NCBI RefSeq assembly: GCF_002890915.1
Contig: NZ_POUT01000004.1
Span: 276,110-340,109 of the forward strand
DNA length: 64,000 nt
From: Stutzerimonas stutzeri
GTDB taxonomy: Bacteria > Pseudomonadota > Gammaproteobacteria > Pseudomonadales > Pseudomonadaceae
Direction of reading: 5' to 3'
The notes beneath the pieces were generated by a model. The model was not told the DNA's origin, ran no database searches, and saw only the letters and a list, made by a program, of their open reading frames with translations. The position numbers were made by a program, and so were the translations under genes. This document shows positions 54,767-64,000 of the stretch, one piece after another; the stretch's first letter is position 1; each line of letters starts with the position of its first letter.

Positions 54767-56719
54767 TCAGGTACGAAATTGCCGGACCAGCTCCTGCAGT
54801 TCGACGCCGAGCCGCGCCAGCTCGGCACTGGCCCCGGCCGTCTGCTCGGTGGCACTGGCACTCTGATCGCCGATGTCGCGCACGCGGGTCACGCTCTCGG
54901 AAATGTTCTCCGCAACCGCGCTCTGCTGCTCGGCCGCCGCGGCGATCTGCTGGTTCATCTGCTCGATGGTGGAAACCGACTCGGTGATACGCCCCAGGGC
55001 GACGCCGGCCTCATTGGCCAGATCCACCGTGCGCTGGGTGAGATCGCGGCTGTTCTGCATCTGCTCGACCGCCTGCTGCGCGACCCGCTGCAGGTTGCCG
55101 ATCAGGCCTTCGATCTCTTCGGTGGAATCGTGGGTGCGCCGCGCCAATGCGCGTACCTCGTCGGCCACCACGGCGAAACCACGGCCCTGCTCGCCGGCCC
55201 GGGCCGCCTCGATGGCCGCGTTGAGGGCCAGCAGGTTGGTCTGTTCGGCGACCGCACGGATCACTTCCAGCACACTGCCGATGCGCCCGCTTTCGGCATG
55301 CAGCGCTTCGATGGCATGCGCCGACTGGTCGACCTCGCCGGCCAGGTTGCCGATCTGGCCGACGGCATCCTGCACCACCCGATCGCCCTGGCGCGCCTGC
55401 TGATCGGCCTGGCGCGCGGCAGTCGAGGCCTGTTCGGCGTTGCGCGCCACCTCCTGCACCGTGGCCGCCATTTCGTGCATGGCCGTTGCGACCTGCTCGG
55501 TCTCCAGCCGCTGGGTCTGCACACCGGCACTGGTCTGCGCGGTAACGGCGGAAAGTTGCTCGGCCGCCGCCGCGATCTGGCTGACGCCCCCGCCGATACG
55601 CCCGATCAGGGCCCGCAGGCTTTCGGTCATGCTGTGCATGGCGTTCTGCAACTGGCCCACTTCATCACGCCGCGTGCTCGCTTGGGAATACGTCAGGTCC
55701 CCGCCGGCCACGCGCTGGGCCTGCTGCACGGTGGCACGCAGTGGTCCGACGATCATCCGCGAGATCGACACCGCTGCCAGCAGCCCGATACAGATCGCCA
55801 GCGCACCGATGACGGCCAGCAGCGTATAGGTGCTGCGACGCTGCTGCTCCATGGCGGCAGTCGCGCTGGCCAACGCCTCGCCGGCGGCATCGATCACCAC
55901 CTCCGCTTGCTGGTCCATCGAGCGCTCCAGCGCGAGGCGCTTGTCGCGGTTCTGGCGGAACTCAGCGAAGGCGGCACGGTAGTTCTCGAGTTCGGCCAGC
56001 GCCTTGTCCATGGAAGCCTTCTGGTCATCGCCCAACCAGACCTTCAGATTGCTGCCGACAGCCGCCACGTTGTCGTGCAGCTCCTGCCAGCTCTTGACCG
56101 CAGCATCGGAGCTGTTGCCGACGTAGACATTCTCCAGGGTGCGCATGTCGAGAATCTGCTTGGTCAGCCCCGAGGTGGCCTCGGCGATGGTCAGCGGATC
56201 GCTGCCCTTCAGGCGATCCCCCTCCAGCCGCAGGACGCGCACCGCATCGTACATATCGAGTTCGATGAATTCGAACTCCTCGCGGCTGACCTGCGCGGCG
56301 TTCTGCATCTGCGTACGCAACGCGACACCCCGCTGGATCAACTCGCCGTATTCATCGAATTGCCGCCCGTACTCGTCCGCGGCCAGGCGAATCCGCGCCA
56401 GGTAGGCGTGCTCCACGTTGTCGGAACTGGCGGCCAGAGCGGTCAGCTCGTCGTCGAGCTGTTGCAGTGACTTGCGCAGCCCATCGGCCGAGGCCTGCTG
56501 ACGCGTCAGCGCATAGTCACGCTCGTTCCCCCGCGCCGCGAGAATGGAGGCGTTGACCGTGGAAAACTGATTGATCTGGCTCGTCCGCCCGAGGATTTCG
56601 TCGACGGCGATAAAGCCGGTACCGGCCACGCCCAGGGTCAGCAGCAGTACCACGCCAAAGCCGTAGATCAGCTTCTTGCCGACCGGGATGTTGGTGAAGA
56701 AGTTCAGCACTGATTCCAT
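54767..56719 (-). CDS. Methyl-accepting chemotaxis protein
   Basis: 650 residues from the ATG at 56719. TM1 (about 15-35) and TM2 (about 305-325) flank a periplasmic helical bundle of about 260 residues, a size typical of the HBM/4HB ligand-binding family. A HAMP follows ([23 protein letters not shown]), then the signalling hairpin with the invariant tip [36 protein letters not shown] receptors such as McpS bind organic acids; the ligand here is unknown. No C-terminal CheR pentapeptide. A candidate FliA promoter precedes it. Confidence 0.94.
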   Translation of the reverse strand: MESVLNFFTNIPVGKKLIYGFGVVLLLTLGVAGTGFIAVDEILGRTSQINQFSTVNASILAARGNERDYALTRQQASADGLRKSLQQLDDELTALAASSDNVEHAYLARIRLAADEYGRQFDEYGELIQRGVALRTQMQNAAQVSREEFEFIELDMYDAVRVLRLEGDRLKGSDPLTIAEATSGLTKQILDMRTLENVYVGNSSDAAVKSWQELHDNVAAVGSNLKVWLGDDQKASMDKALAELENYRAAFAEFRQNRDKRLALERSMDQQAEVVIDAAGEALASATAAMEQQRRSTYTLLAVIGALAICIGLLAAVSISRMIVGPLRATVQQAQRVAGGDLTYSQASTRRDEVGQLQNAMHSMTESLRALIGRIGGGVSQIAAAAEQLSAVTAQTSAGVQTQRLETEQVATAMHEMAATVQEVARNAEQASTAARQADQQARQGDRVVQDAVGQIGNLAGEVDQSAHAIEALHAESGRIGSVLEVIRAVAEQTNLLALNAAIEAARAGEQGRGFAVVADEVRALARRTHDSTEEIEGLIGNLQRVAQQAVEQMQNSRDLTQRTVDLANEAGVALGRITESVSTIEQMNQQIAAAAEQQSAVAENISESVTRVRDIGDQSASATEQTAGASAELARLGVELQELVRQFRT

Positions 56720-56753
56720 CGAAAACATTCCACAAATGAAGGGCACCCCAGGT

Positions 56754-56780
56754 GAGTCGGCAGAGATTACTAATAGTTGA
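56754..56780 (-). promoter_or_regulatory. Candidate FliA (sigma-28) promoter of the chemoreceptor
   Basis: On the minus strand TCAACTAT-N11-GCCGACTC resembles TAAAGTTT-N11-GCCGATAA at 10 of 16 positions, with exact spacing. It ends 35 bases upstream of the ATG. Flagellar sigma control is usual for chemoreceptor genes. Confidence 0.45.
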
Positions 56781-56834
56781 GTAATTAATCAGGAGTTTTT
56801 GGCGCCTTAAGACTGACGGCCTGGACATACCCGA

Positions 56835-56851
56835 TGCATCGAAGCGGTGCA
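56835..56851. promoter_or_regulatory. Candidate NtrC binding site upstream of the porin gene
   Basis: TGCATC-GAAGC-GGTGCA matches the NtrC consensus TGCACC-N5-GGTGCA at all but one base. It lies about 120 bases upstream of the sigma-54 promoter, a normal enhancer distance. Confidence 0.65.
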
Positions 56852-56955
56852 GTCTCTTTCGGATGCTGGCAAAGCGCCCCAGCGCAGCGCAGCGATACTT
56901 CTACAGCACATCAAAAACAACAGCATCCATATGATTTATAAGTAATTTTACGAAC

Positions 56956-56972
56956 TGGCAAGCATCCTGCTT
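56956..56972 (+). promoter_or_regulatory. Candidate sigma-54 (RpoN) promoter of the porin gene
   Basis: TGGCAAGCATCCTGCTT has GG (56957-56958) and GC (56969-56970) separated by exactly 10 bases, as in TGGCACG-N4-TTGCW. It is about 80 bases upstream of the ATG. Confidence 0.65.
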
Positions 56973-57052
56973 TGAGAGCCTCACCCTGATTACTGCAATC
57001 AGGTTTCCAGGACGAGGGCCCACCCTCGCGTACCGACACAGGGAGTCAAAGC

Positions 57053-57775
57053 ATGTTCAAAAAACTCACAGTGGCAGTTGCCGCAGCGTCCGCAATGGGC
57101 TTCAGCGCCTTGGCCGTCAGCGAGACGGTGCCCTCTCCACTCGGCGATTTCGATGTCAGCATGACCGCCACTCTGGCCAGCGATTACATTTGGCGCGGCC
57201 AATCGCAGACCGCTGGCGAAACCGCTATCCAAGGCAGCCTGGACGTCGCACACGAAAGTGGTCTGTATGCCGGAATCTGGGCCTCGAACGTCGACGATGC
57301 GGCTTTCCCGGGCAACACCAGCGGCGCTGACATCGAGGTCGACTACTACGTCGGCTACGGCTATGGCTTCACCGATGACATCTCCGCCGACCTGCAGCTG
57401 GCCAAGTACGCTTATCCGCAGGCCAGCGAGTGGAACAGCTACGAAATCATCCCGAGCATCACCGCCTACGGCTTCACCCTGGGCTACAAGTACGGCGTCG
57501 AGACCGGCGTGCACCCGTCCTACACCTGGGCCGGCTACGAATACGAGCTGCCCTACGAAACGACTCTGTTCGCCAGCTACGGCTACACCGATGCAAAGGC
57601 CGGTGGCGAGGACTACAACGACTGGGCCGTCGGCGTGGGCAAGACCCTCTTCGGCCTGGACGTGACGCTGACCTACACCGACACCGACATCGCCTCGGCG
57701 GACTGCGAAGCCACCTACGGCAAGGACGACTACTGCGACTCCAACCTGACCGTCGCGGTCTCCAAGTCCTTCTGA
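57053..57775 (+). CDS. TorF-type outer-membrane porin (Gcw_chp family)
   Basis: 240 residues with an N-terminal signal peptide (MFKKLTVAVAAASAMGFSALAVSE). The mature protein has the family pattern VSMTATLASDYIWRGQSQT, followed by repeated amphipathic beta strands and a C-terminal aromatic (VSKSF) typical of outer-membrane barrels. GGGAG precedes the ATG, and a good terminator follows. The candidate NtrC and sigma-54 elements upstream suggest nitrogen control, which fits with porins of this family lying near glnK-amtB in other pseudomonads (recalled, not checked). Confidence 0.88.
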   Translation: MFKKLTVAVAAASAMGFSALAVSETVPSPLGDFDVSMTATLASDYIWRGQSQTAGETAIQGSLDVAHESGLYAGIWASNVDDAAFPGNTSGADIEVDYYVGYGYGFTDDISADLQLAKYAYPQASEWNSYEIIPSITAYGFTLGYKYGVETGVHPSYTWAGYEYELPYETTLFASYGYTDAKAGGEDYNDWAVGVGKTLFGLDVTLTYTDTDIASADCEATYGKDDYCDSNLTVAVSKSF

Positions 57776-57826
57776 CCGGGTGCCGGCCATCGCTAGACGG
57801 CCGGGCCAAGCAAACCTTTGGTTTTG

Positions 57827-57851
57827 AACCGCTCCAACGGGGCGGTTTTTT
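57827..57851 (+). terminator. Porin terminator
   Basis: A 9-bp stem (57827-57835 with 57839-57847, one G-T pair, 3-base loop) merges into a T-run. It lies 51 bases after the porin stop. Confidence 0.88.
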
Positions 57852-57866
57852 ATAGCTCCGTTCCGC

Positions 57867-59645
57867 TCAGTGCTGCAGGTGCCCGTACAGCCGGGCGTAC
57901 AGGCCGCCCTCGGCGATCAGCTGCTGGTGATCACCTTCCTCCGCGATCCGCCCACCATCGAATACCAGAACCCGGTCAGCCTGCTTCACCGCCGACAGCC
58001 GGTGGGCGATGATCAGTGTCGTGCGGCCTCTGAGAAAACGGTTCAATTCCTGGTGCAGGGCGTATTCGGTGGCCGCATCCAACGCCGAGGTGGCTTCGTC
58101 CAGGATCACCACCTTCGGCTCGGAAAGCACCATGCGCGCGACCGCCAGCCGCTGGCGCTGGCCACCGGACAGGCGCACGCCAGAACGCCCGACCACACTG
58201 TCCAGTCCCTTCGGCAACTGGCGAATGGTCTCCGCCAGCTGGGCGATTTCCAGGGCGTGCCAGCAGAGCGCGTCGTCCCGCTCACGCCCCATGGTCAGGT
58301 TGGCGCGCACGGTGTCGTTGAACAGCGCCGGATGCTGCAGCACGACGGCCACATTGTCGCGCACCGTGTTCAAGCCGATCTCCTCCAGCGGCACGCCGCC
58401 GAAGCGAATCTGCCCGGCCTGTGGCTGGTAGAGCCCCAGCAACAACTGCACCAGCGTACTCTTGCCACCGCCGCTGGCGCCGACGACGGCAACCTTCTCC
58501 CCGGGCGCGATGCTGAGGTCCAGGCCTTCGAGAACCGGCTCGTCCTGGTAGGCGAACTGCAAGCCATGCACGTCGATGGCGACAGTCGACTGGCCGGCAA
58601 ACGGATCGCGGCCACCGGCATACTGCGGCTCGTCGGCCCGGGCCAGCAACTGGTTGATCCGCCCCAGCGCACCGCCGGCCGCGTAGAAGGCATATTGCAG
58701 GCTGAGCAGTTGCTCCACCGGGCCGATCATGAACCAGAGGTAACTGAATACCGCGAGCATCTGGCCGATGGAGAGATCGGAAAACAGCACGGTCAGCATT
58801 GCCGCCGCGCGGAACACATCGATGCCGAACTGGAACAGCAAGCCACTGGCGCGATTGGAAGCATCGGTCTTCCACTGCGAGGCCACCGCGTAATCGCGCA
58901 CTTCGCGGGCGCGCAGCCCGAGACGGCCAAGGAAGAAGCCCTGGCGATTGCCGGCGCGGACCTCCTGGATCGCGTCAAGGGTCTCGGTGAGTGCCTGGGT
59001 GAAGCGCGAGGTGCTGTCGTTCTCCAGCTTCTTCAGGTACTTGACGCGCTTGCCCAGCTGCACCGTGGCGTAGATCACCAGCGGATTGAACAGCAGGATC
59101 AGCAGCGCCAATTGCCAGTGCATCCAGACCAGGATGGCGGCCGTGCCGATGATCGACAGCAGCGCCACCAGGAAGCGGCTGAGGGTTTCCCCGATGAACT
59201 TGTCGATGGTTTCCAGATCGGTGACCAGATGCGTTGCCACCGTGCCGCCACCCAGGCTCTCATACTCCGCCAGTGCGATGCGCTTGAGCCGCTCGATCAG
59301 ACGGATCCGGATGCGATAGACGATGTCCTTGGACAGCCGGGCGAACAGGCGCGCCTGCAGTACGTTGAACACCAGCGCCGAGAGGCGCAGCAGCAGCGTG
59401 ATGCAGAGCATCAGGCCGATATAGCCAGCCGCGGTCTCCCAGCCGCTGGGCAGGAAGCGATCCATGACCTGCAGCGCGGCATCTCCTTCGCCCAGCAGCA
59501 CCTCGTCCACCAGCAACGGCAGCAACAGGGGAATCGGCACACTGCACAGGGTCGCCAGCACCGCGATCAGGTTAGCCAGGAACAACGCCTTGCGATGATG
59601 CAGTGCGAGCCGGCGGATCTCCGCCCAACTGAGCCGGTCAGGCAT
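57867..59645 (-). CDS. ABC exporter, fused permease and ATPase
   Basis: 592 residues. Six TM helices occupy residues 1-320; the nucleotide-binding domain has Walker A GASGGGKST, Q-loop VLQHPALF, signature RLSGGQRQRLA, Walker B VVILDEATSALD and switch His in IIAHRLSAV. Type IV (MsbA-like) half-transporter, presumably a homodimer. Substrate unknown. Its start overlaps the stop of the DsbA-like gene by 8 bases, indicating translational coupling. By position it matches PA0860. Confidence 0.93.
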   Translation of the reverse strand: MPDRLSWAEIRRLALHHRKALFLANLIAVLATLCSVPIPLLLPLLVDEVLLGEGDAALQVMDRFLPSGWETAAGYIGLMLCITLLLRLSALVFNVLQARLFARLSKDIVYRIRIRLIERLKRIALAEYESLGGGTVATHLVTDLETIDKFIGETLSRFLVALLSIIGTAAILVWMHWQLALLILLFNPLVIYATVQLGKRVKYLKKLENDSTSRFTQALTETLDAIQEVRAGNRQGFFLGRLGLRAREVRDYAVASQWKTDASNRASGLLFQFGIDVFRAAAMLTVLFSDLSIGQMLAVFSYLWFMIGPVEQLLSLQYAFYAAGGALGRINQLLARADEPQYAGGRDPFAGQSTVAIDVHGLQFAYQDEPVLEGLDLSIAPGEKVAVVGASGGGKSTLVQLLLGLYQPQAGQIRFGGVPLEEIGLNTVRDNVAVVLQHPALFNDTVRANLTMGRERDDALCWHALEIAQLAETIRQLPKGLDSVVGRSGVRLSGGQRQRLAVARMVLSEPKVVILDEATSALDAATEYALHQELNRFLRGRTTLIIAHRLSAVKQADRVLVFDGGRIAEEGDHQQLIAEGGLYARLYGHLQH

Positions 59646-60267
59646 GGGTATTGTGCTCCAGCCAGCGCCCCAGCAGCGGAGCCAGAACCGATAATGGCTG
59701 GTAACCGTTGGTCAGCAATGCCAGCCGTCCCCCGCCCTCGGCCAGCAGGGTCGGGAAGCCGGCGATCCCGAGATTTTCCACCCAGGCGAAATCGGCCGCC
59801 GTGGCCGCCCTCGCCTCCTGGGAGTCGTAATGCTCGGCGAACCTGCCACGCGGTATACCGGCCGCTTCGGCCAGCTCTACCAGCAGCGAGGGCTGCGTCA
59901 CGTCGCGGCCTTGCCCATAGAACGCCTGCTGGATCAGCGTTGCCAGCGGCCAGACGCGGGCCTGGTCGATACCGCGTGCCGCCACCAGTGCCCGGCAGGC
60001 GGGTTCGGTGTCATAGACCAGGCCCTCCGGCAGCCCCGCGACAAGATTGAACGGCTGGCCGGTAGCGGCACGCACCGCCTGCCAGTAGGAGAGCGTCCGC
60101 GCGCGCCCGCTCTGGTCCATAGCCGCCCGCTCGCGGCGCAGCCCACCGACCACCCATTCCAATTGCACGCCCTGCGCCCTGGCCTGCTCGGCCAGCTCCT
60201 GCAGCACCGGTGCGAACCCCCAGCACCAGGAGCACATGGGGTCCATCACGTAAATCAGTCGAGCCAC
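59638..60267 (-). CDS. DsbA-family thiol oxidoreductase, cytoplasmic type
   Basis: 209 residues. Starts with GTG at 60267, with GGAG 8 bases upstream. Active-site CSWC at residues 12-15 (DPMCSWCWGF), then a helical insertion and the cis-Pro region GIAGFPTLL. No signal peptide, so it resembles the FrnE-like cytoplasmic DsbA group rather than periplasmic DsbA. Coupled to the ABC exporter by an 8-base overlap. Target protein unknown. Confidence 0.88.
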   Translation of the reverse strand: MARLIYVMDPMCSWCWGFAPVLQELAEQARAQGVQLEWVVGGLRRERAAMDQSGRARTLSYWQAVRAATGQPFNLVAGLPEGLVYDTEPACRALVAARGIDQARVWPLATLIQQAFYGQGRDVTQPSLLVELAEAAGIPRGRFAEHYDSQEARAATAADFAWVENLGIAGFPTLLAEGGGRLALLTNGYQPLSVLAPLLGRWLEHNTHA

Positions 60268-60302
60268 TTCGATACTCCACTACTCGGCGCATGCCGGCCT
60301 GC

Positions 60303-61238
60303 TCAGCGCTCCAGCTCCCGGGGGTCGCGTCCGATGGGATGCGGCTGGTTGCGCTGGCGGGCCAGCTCGATCTGCTTCTGTCGCTCACGAGCACTGGCCC
60401 GGGTCTTCTCGCTCAGGGTATTCCAGCAGTGCGGACAGCTGATACCCGGAGCGTAGTGCTCGGATTGCCGATCCGCCACGGAAACCGGGGAGCGACAGGC
60501 GTGGCACAGATCGAAATCGCCGGTGCTCAGGTCGTGCCGTACGGTGACCCGATTGTCGAACACGAAGCAGTCGCCCCGCCAGCGACTCTGCGCCTCGGGC
60601 ACCTCCTCCAGATACTTGAGGATGCCGCCCTTGAGGTGATAGACCTCTTCGAACCCTTCACCGAGCATGTAGCTCGATGCCTTCTCGCAACGGATACCGC
60701 CGGTGCAGAACATCGCCACCTTCTTGTGCCTGGTCGGATCGTAGTGCGCCTTGATGTAGGCGGGAAACTCGCGGAACGAGCGGGTCTTCGGATCGACCGC
60801 ACCGTCGAAGGTGCCGATGGCCACCTCGTAGTCGTTGCGCGTATCGATCAGCAGCACCTCTGGATCGGCGATCAGGGCGTTCCAGTCCTGCGGTTCGACA
60901 TAGGTACCGACGCGCTGGTTGGGATCGACCCCGGCCACGCCCAAGGTGACGATCTCCTTCTTCAACTTGACCTTGGTGCGGTAGAACGGCTGTTCGTCGC
61001 AGTAGGATTCCTTGTGATCGATATCGGCCAGTCGCGCATCACGCCGAAACCAGGCGAGCAGCGCATCGATCGCCTGGCGAGTGCCGGACACGGTGCCGTT
61101 GATCCCCTCTTCGGCCAGTAGCAGCGTGCCTTTGATGTCGTTGTCGCTGAGTATTTCGAGCAGGGGCTCACGCAGCGCGACGTAGTCCGGTAGGGACACG
61201 AACTTGTACAACGCTGCGACGACGATCTTCTGTGTCAT
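60303..61238 (-). CDS. trhO: tRNA uridine(34) hydroxylase TrhO (rhodanese family)
   Basis: 311 residues from the ATG at 61238. N-terminal acylphosphatase-like domain ([33 protein letters not shown]) and a rhodanese domain with the active Cys178 in [17 protein letters not shown]-terminal Cys-rich segment ([14 protein letters not shown]) may bind zinc. The enzyme makes 5-hydroxyuridine at the wobble position of some tRNAs. Formerly YceA. Confidence 0.94.
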   Translation of the reverse strand: MTQKIVVAALYKFVSLPDYVALREPLLEILSDNDIKGTLLLAEEGINGTVSGTRQAIDALLAWFRRDARLADIDHKESYCDEQPFYRTKVKLKKEIVTLGVAGVDPNQRVGTYVEPQDWNALIADPEVLLIDTRNDYEVAIGTFDGAVDPKTRSFREFPAYIKAHYDPTRHKKVAMFCTGGIRCEKASSYMLGEGFEEVYHLKGGILKYLEEVPEAQSRWRGDCFVFDNRVTVRHDLSTGDFDLCHACRSPVSVADRQSEHYAPGISCPHCWNTLSEKTRASARERQKQIELARQRNQPHPIGRDPRELER

Positions 61239-61282
61239 GGGTATGTCCACCAGTGGTCGCCCGCGTAAAGGGCGGACCGGAT

Positions 61283-61312
61283 ACAAACGAAAGCGCCGGC
61301 AACGGCCGGCGC
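61283..61312 (-). terminator. bolA terminator
   Basis: On the minus strand a perfect 8-bp stem (61312-61305 with 61300-61293, 4-base loop) is followed by TTTCGTTTGT. It lies about 68 bases beyond the bolA stop and upstream of trhO. Confidence 0.75.
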
Positions 61313-61379
61313 GAGGAAAAGTCTAACAAACAAGGCACAACGGGCGCGCGGGTGCGAACGGTAAGCCGGTCCCGTCTAT

Positions 61380-61676
61380 TTATTTATGCCCGCCGGCGCA
61401 GACGGGCGAGGATGGCACCGCAGTTTGCTGGCGCCACTCCTCCGGTGTGTAGGTATGCAGCGCTAGTGCGTGGATCTGCTGCATCAGCGCCCCCATCGCG
61501 GCATAGGCCTTCTGGTGGCGCTTGACCGAACTCAAGCCGGCGAATTGCGGGCTGACGATCACGGCCTTGTAGTGGGTTTCCTGCCCCCGGCTGTGCATGT
61601 GGCTTTCATCGAACACTTCGAGGTGCTCGGGCTGGAGTGCTTGCAGGGCGTCTTGGATCGAATCGAGTTTGGGCAT
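61380..61676 (-). CDS. bolA: BolA family protein
   Basis: 98 residues from the ATG at 61676 (MPKLDSIQDAL). BolA/YrbA class II KH-like fold: HLEVFDESHMHSRGQETHYKAVIVSPQFAGLSSVKRHQKAYAAM, with the His that can co-bind a [2Fe-2S] cluster with monothiol glutaredoxin, and a C-terminal HALALHTYTPEEW. Position matches PA0857. The gene starts 11 bases after the DUF2059 gene. Confidence 0.95.
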   Translation of the reverse strand: MPKLDSIQDALQALQPEHLEVFDESHMHSRGQETHYKAVIVSPQFAGLSSVKRHQKAYAAMGALMQQIHALALHTYTPEEWRQQTAVPSSPVCAGGHK

Positions 61677-61687
61677 GCCTGGCTCTC

Positions 61688-62194
61688 TCAAGGCTTCTGG
61701 GTATCGAGTTCGGCCGTCATGTCGGCCAGCAGCTGGTTCACTTCCGGCACAGCGGCTTCCAGTTTCGCCTGGGTCAGCTGCGCCGAACGGGCATTGAGCT
61801 CCGGCAGCTTGGCGAGCATCTTCTTGCCCAACGGCGATTGATAGAAGTCGATCAGCTGGTTCAATTCAGGCTCGGAAAACTGGCTGGTATAGAGCACGAC
61901 CAGATCAGGTTTCAGCTTGTCCCAGCCGATGGCTTTGTCCAACGCCGCATCGGCCTTGGCCTGGTAGCGCTCGAGCAGCGCCCTCTTGCTCCCCGGCGCC
62001 TGGGCTTCGGCAAAGCGCTGCGCGAACATTTGCTGGACCTGGGCATAAACCGGCACCGCGAGGCGCTCGGCATTCGCCAATTGGAGGAAGCGCTCGGCAC
62101 TGTCAGCGTGGGTTGCACTGTCGGCCATCGACGATACGGCGATACAGCTGAGGGCAAATGCGCAGCAAAAACGGAAGGTACGGTGCGTGGACAT
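61688..62194 (-). CDS. DUF2059 periplasmic protein
   Basis: 168 residues from the ATG at 62194, with AAGG upstream. A signal peptide ends near SSMADS. The mature protein is helical and carries the DUF2059 hallmark LVVLYTSQFSEPELNQLIDFYQSPLGKKML. Widespread in Gram-negatives; function unknown. First gene of an operon with bolA. Confidence 0.88.
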   Translation of the reverse strand: MSTHRTFRFCCAFALSCIAVSSMADSATHADSAERFLQLANAERLAVPVYAQVQQMFAQRFAEAQAPGSKRALLERYQAKADAALDKAIGWDKLKPDLVVLYTSQFSEPELNQLIDFYQSPLGKKMLAKLPELNARSAQLTQAKLEAAVPEVNQLLADMTAELDTQKP

Positions 62195-62344
62195 TGGAAA
62201 TACCTTGGATGGGCGATAGGTAGCCCTCAATGGACACATTCTGCGCCTGGAGTTCCAATGGCTCAAGCAACGGGCTGCAACACCACGGAACCCCCAGTGT
62301 CGTAACGCAGCCTAAACCAGTAATTCGAACCATGGAGCAACGGC

Positions 62345-63739
<1,395 letters not shown>

Positions 63740-63740
63740 C

Positions 63741-63768
63741 CTGAATCGACTGATAACCAGTCATTCAG
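63741..63768 (+). terminator. Hairpin after fumC
   Basis: CTGAAT-C-GACTG pairs with CAGTC-ATTCAG, with a one-base bulge. There is no clear T-run; a second hairpin follows at 63773-63796. Possibly the fumC terminator. Confidence 0.5.
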
Positions 63769-63853
63769 CGGGGCTGGGAGCCGCTCCAGTCCCAGCAGTG
63801 CTGCAGTCCATCGCCACGAACCACCAGCTGCCAATAATTCCAGCGCCCAAAAG

Positions 63854-63889
63854 CAAACCCCCGAGCCGCTAATGCGGATCGGGGGTTTG
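63854..63889 (-). terminator. rRNA operon terminator
   Basis: An 11-bp arm (63854-63864 with 63879-63889) has an inner 4-bp extension. On the minus strand it is followed by a short T-run (CTTTTGG). It lies just beyond the 3' end of 5S rRNA. Confidence 0.8.
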
Positions 63890-63897
63890 GGATAGGT

Positions 63898-64000
63898 GCT
63901 TGACGATGACCTACTCTCACATGGGGAGACCCCACACTACCATCGGCGATGCGTCGTTTCACTGCTGAGTTCGGGATGGGATCAGGTGGTTCCAACGCTC
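63898..64000 (-). rRNA. rrf: 5S ribosomal RNA, 3' part
   Basis: The minus strand reads GAGCGTTGGAACCACCTGAT at the window edge and ends in GTAGGTCATCGTCAAGC, which is the Pseudomonas 5S sequence. About 103 of some 120 bases are present; the 5' end and the rest of the operon lie to the right. Confidence 0.97.

Larger units (their letters stand above)
56720..57052. other. Divergent intergenic region, chemoreceptor/porin, about 330 bp
   Basis: It holds a candidate sigma-28 promoter (leftward), a candidate NtrC site and a candidate sigma-54 promoter (rightward), annotated separately. No small gene recognised in it. Confidence 0.6.

Noticed and set aside
57870..60050. Plus-strand open frame of 726 codons opposite the ABC exporter and DsbA-like gene
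   Set aside because: Gln/His/Arg-rich antisense translation. The minus-strand frames carry intact Walker and CSWC motifs.

Overview
The window is GC-rich, densely coded gammaproteobacterial DNA whose proteins look like Pseudomonas sensu lato. The best fit is the Stutzerimonas (P. stutzeri) or a related salt-tolerant group. Three blocks follow gene orders I recall from P. aeruginosa: (i) mtiP-nagZ-psrA-lexA-sulA-(PA3009-like)-(PA3010-like)-topA-fadA-fadB; (ii) the itaconate-catabolism (rip) cluster with its LysR regulator; (iii) ABC exporter-dsbA-like-trhO-bolA-DUF2059-fumC. Genus assignment and synteny are from memory, not from a search.

Layout. 1-3.1 kb: tail of a surface-polysaccharide locus (partial GT4, two small orphan proteins, GT2, acyltransferase 3) closed by a strong terminator. 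3.2-4.0 kb: a non-coding block bounded by 27-bp inverted repeats, probably a dispersed non-autonomous repeat. 4.1-9.6 kb: a membrane diguanylate cyclase, two small membrane proteins, a two-gene ferritin-like operon and a small orphan protein. 9.7-16.5 kb: rimO, a stand-alone trpB paralogue, trmO, the AHL acylase quiP, and DUF2489 and SEC-C proteins. 16.5-21.5 kb: LEA14-like lipoprotein, then a peptidoglycan-recycling/nucleoside-salvage operon (YkuD protein without signal peptide, nagZ, mtiP), the fatty-acid sensor psrA with tandem PsrA boxes, and lexA-sulA with two SOS boxes. 21.6-30.2 kb: DMT transporter, DUF6586, topA, DUF1653, fadBA. 30.5-35.2 kb: ptrB and acsA converging on a REP-type hairpin.

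35.3-49.1 kb is an organic-acid/CoA-thioester catabolic region. The left half has a TRAP binding protein, a LysR regulator, a class III CoA-transferase and an HMG-CoA-lyase-family enzyme. The right half is the itaconate pathway (ict, ich, ccl) with accessory genes, a second TRAP binding protein and a second LysR regulator of the same subfamily. An inverted repeat TTCG-N7-CGAA lies in all three relevant promoters, suggesting the halves share operator logic. No TRAP membrane subunits (DctQ/DctM) are present, and a palindromic repeat family (GTAGGGTGGA...) fills four of the gaps.

49.3-64 kb: MFS transporter, the fused osmolyte enzyme GgpPS, arfB, a YdjM-like membrane protein, a chemoreceptor, a TorF-type porin behind a candidate NtrC/sigma-54 promoter, the ABC exporter-dsbA-trhO-bolA-DUF2059 block, fumC, and the 3' part of a 5S rRNA gene (minus strand) cut by the window edge.

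The strongest leads are the shared operator of the two organic-acid modules, the inverted-repeat-bounded element at 3.2-4.0 kb, the cytoplasmic YkuD enzyme in the nagZ operon, and the nitrogen-type promoter of the porin. I saw no CRISPR array, phage, IS transposase or tRNA.
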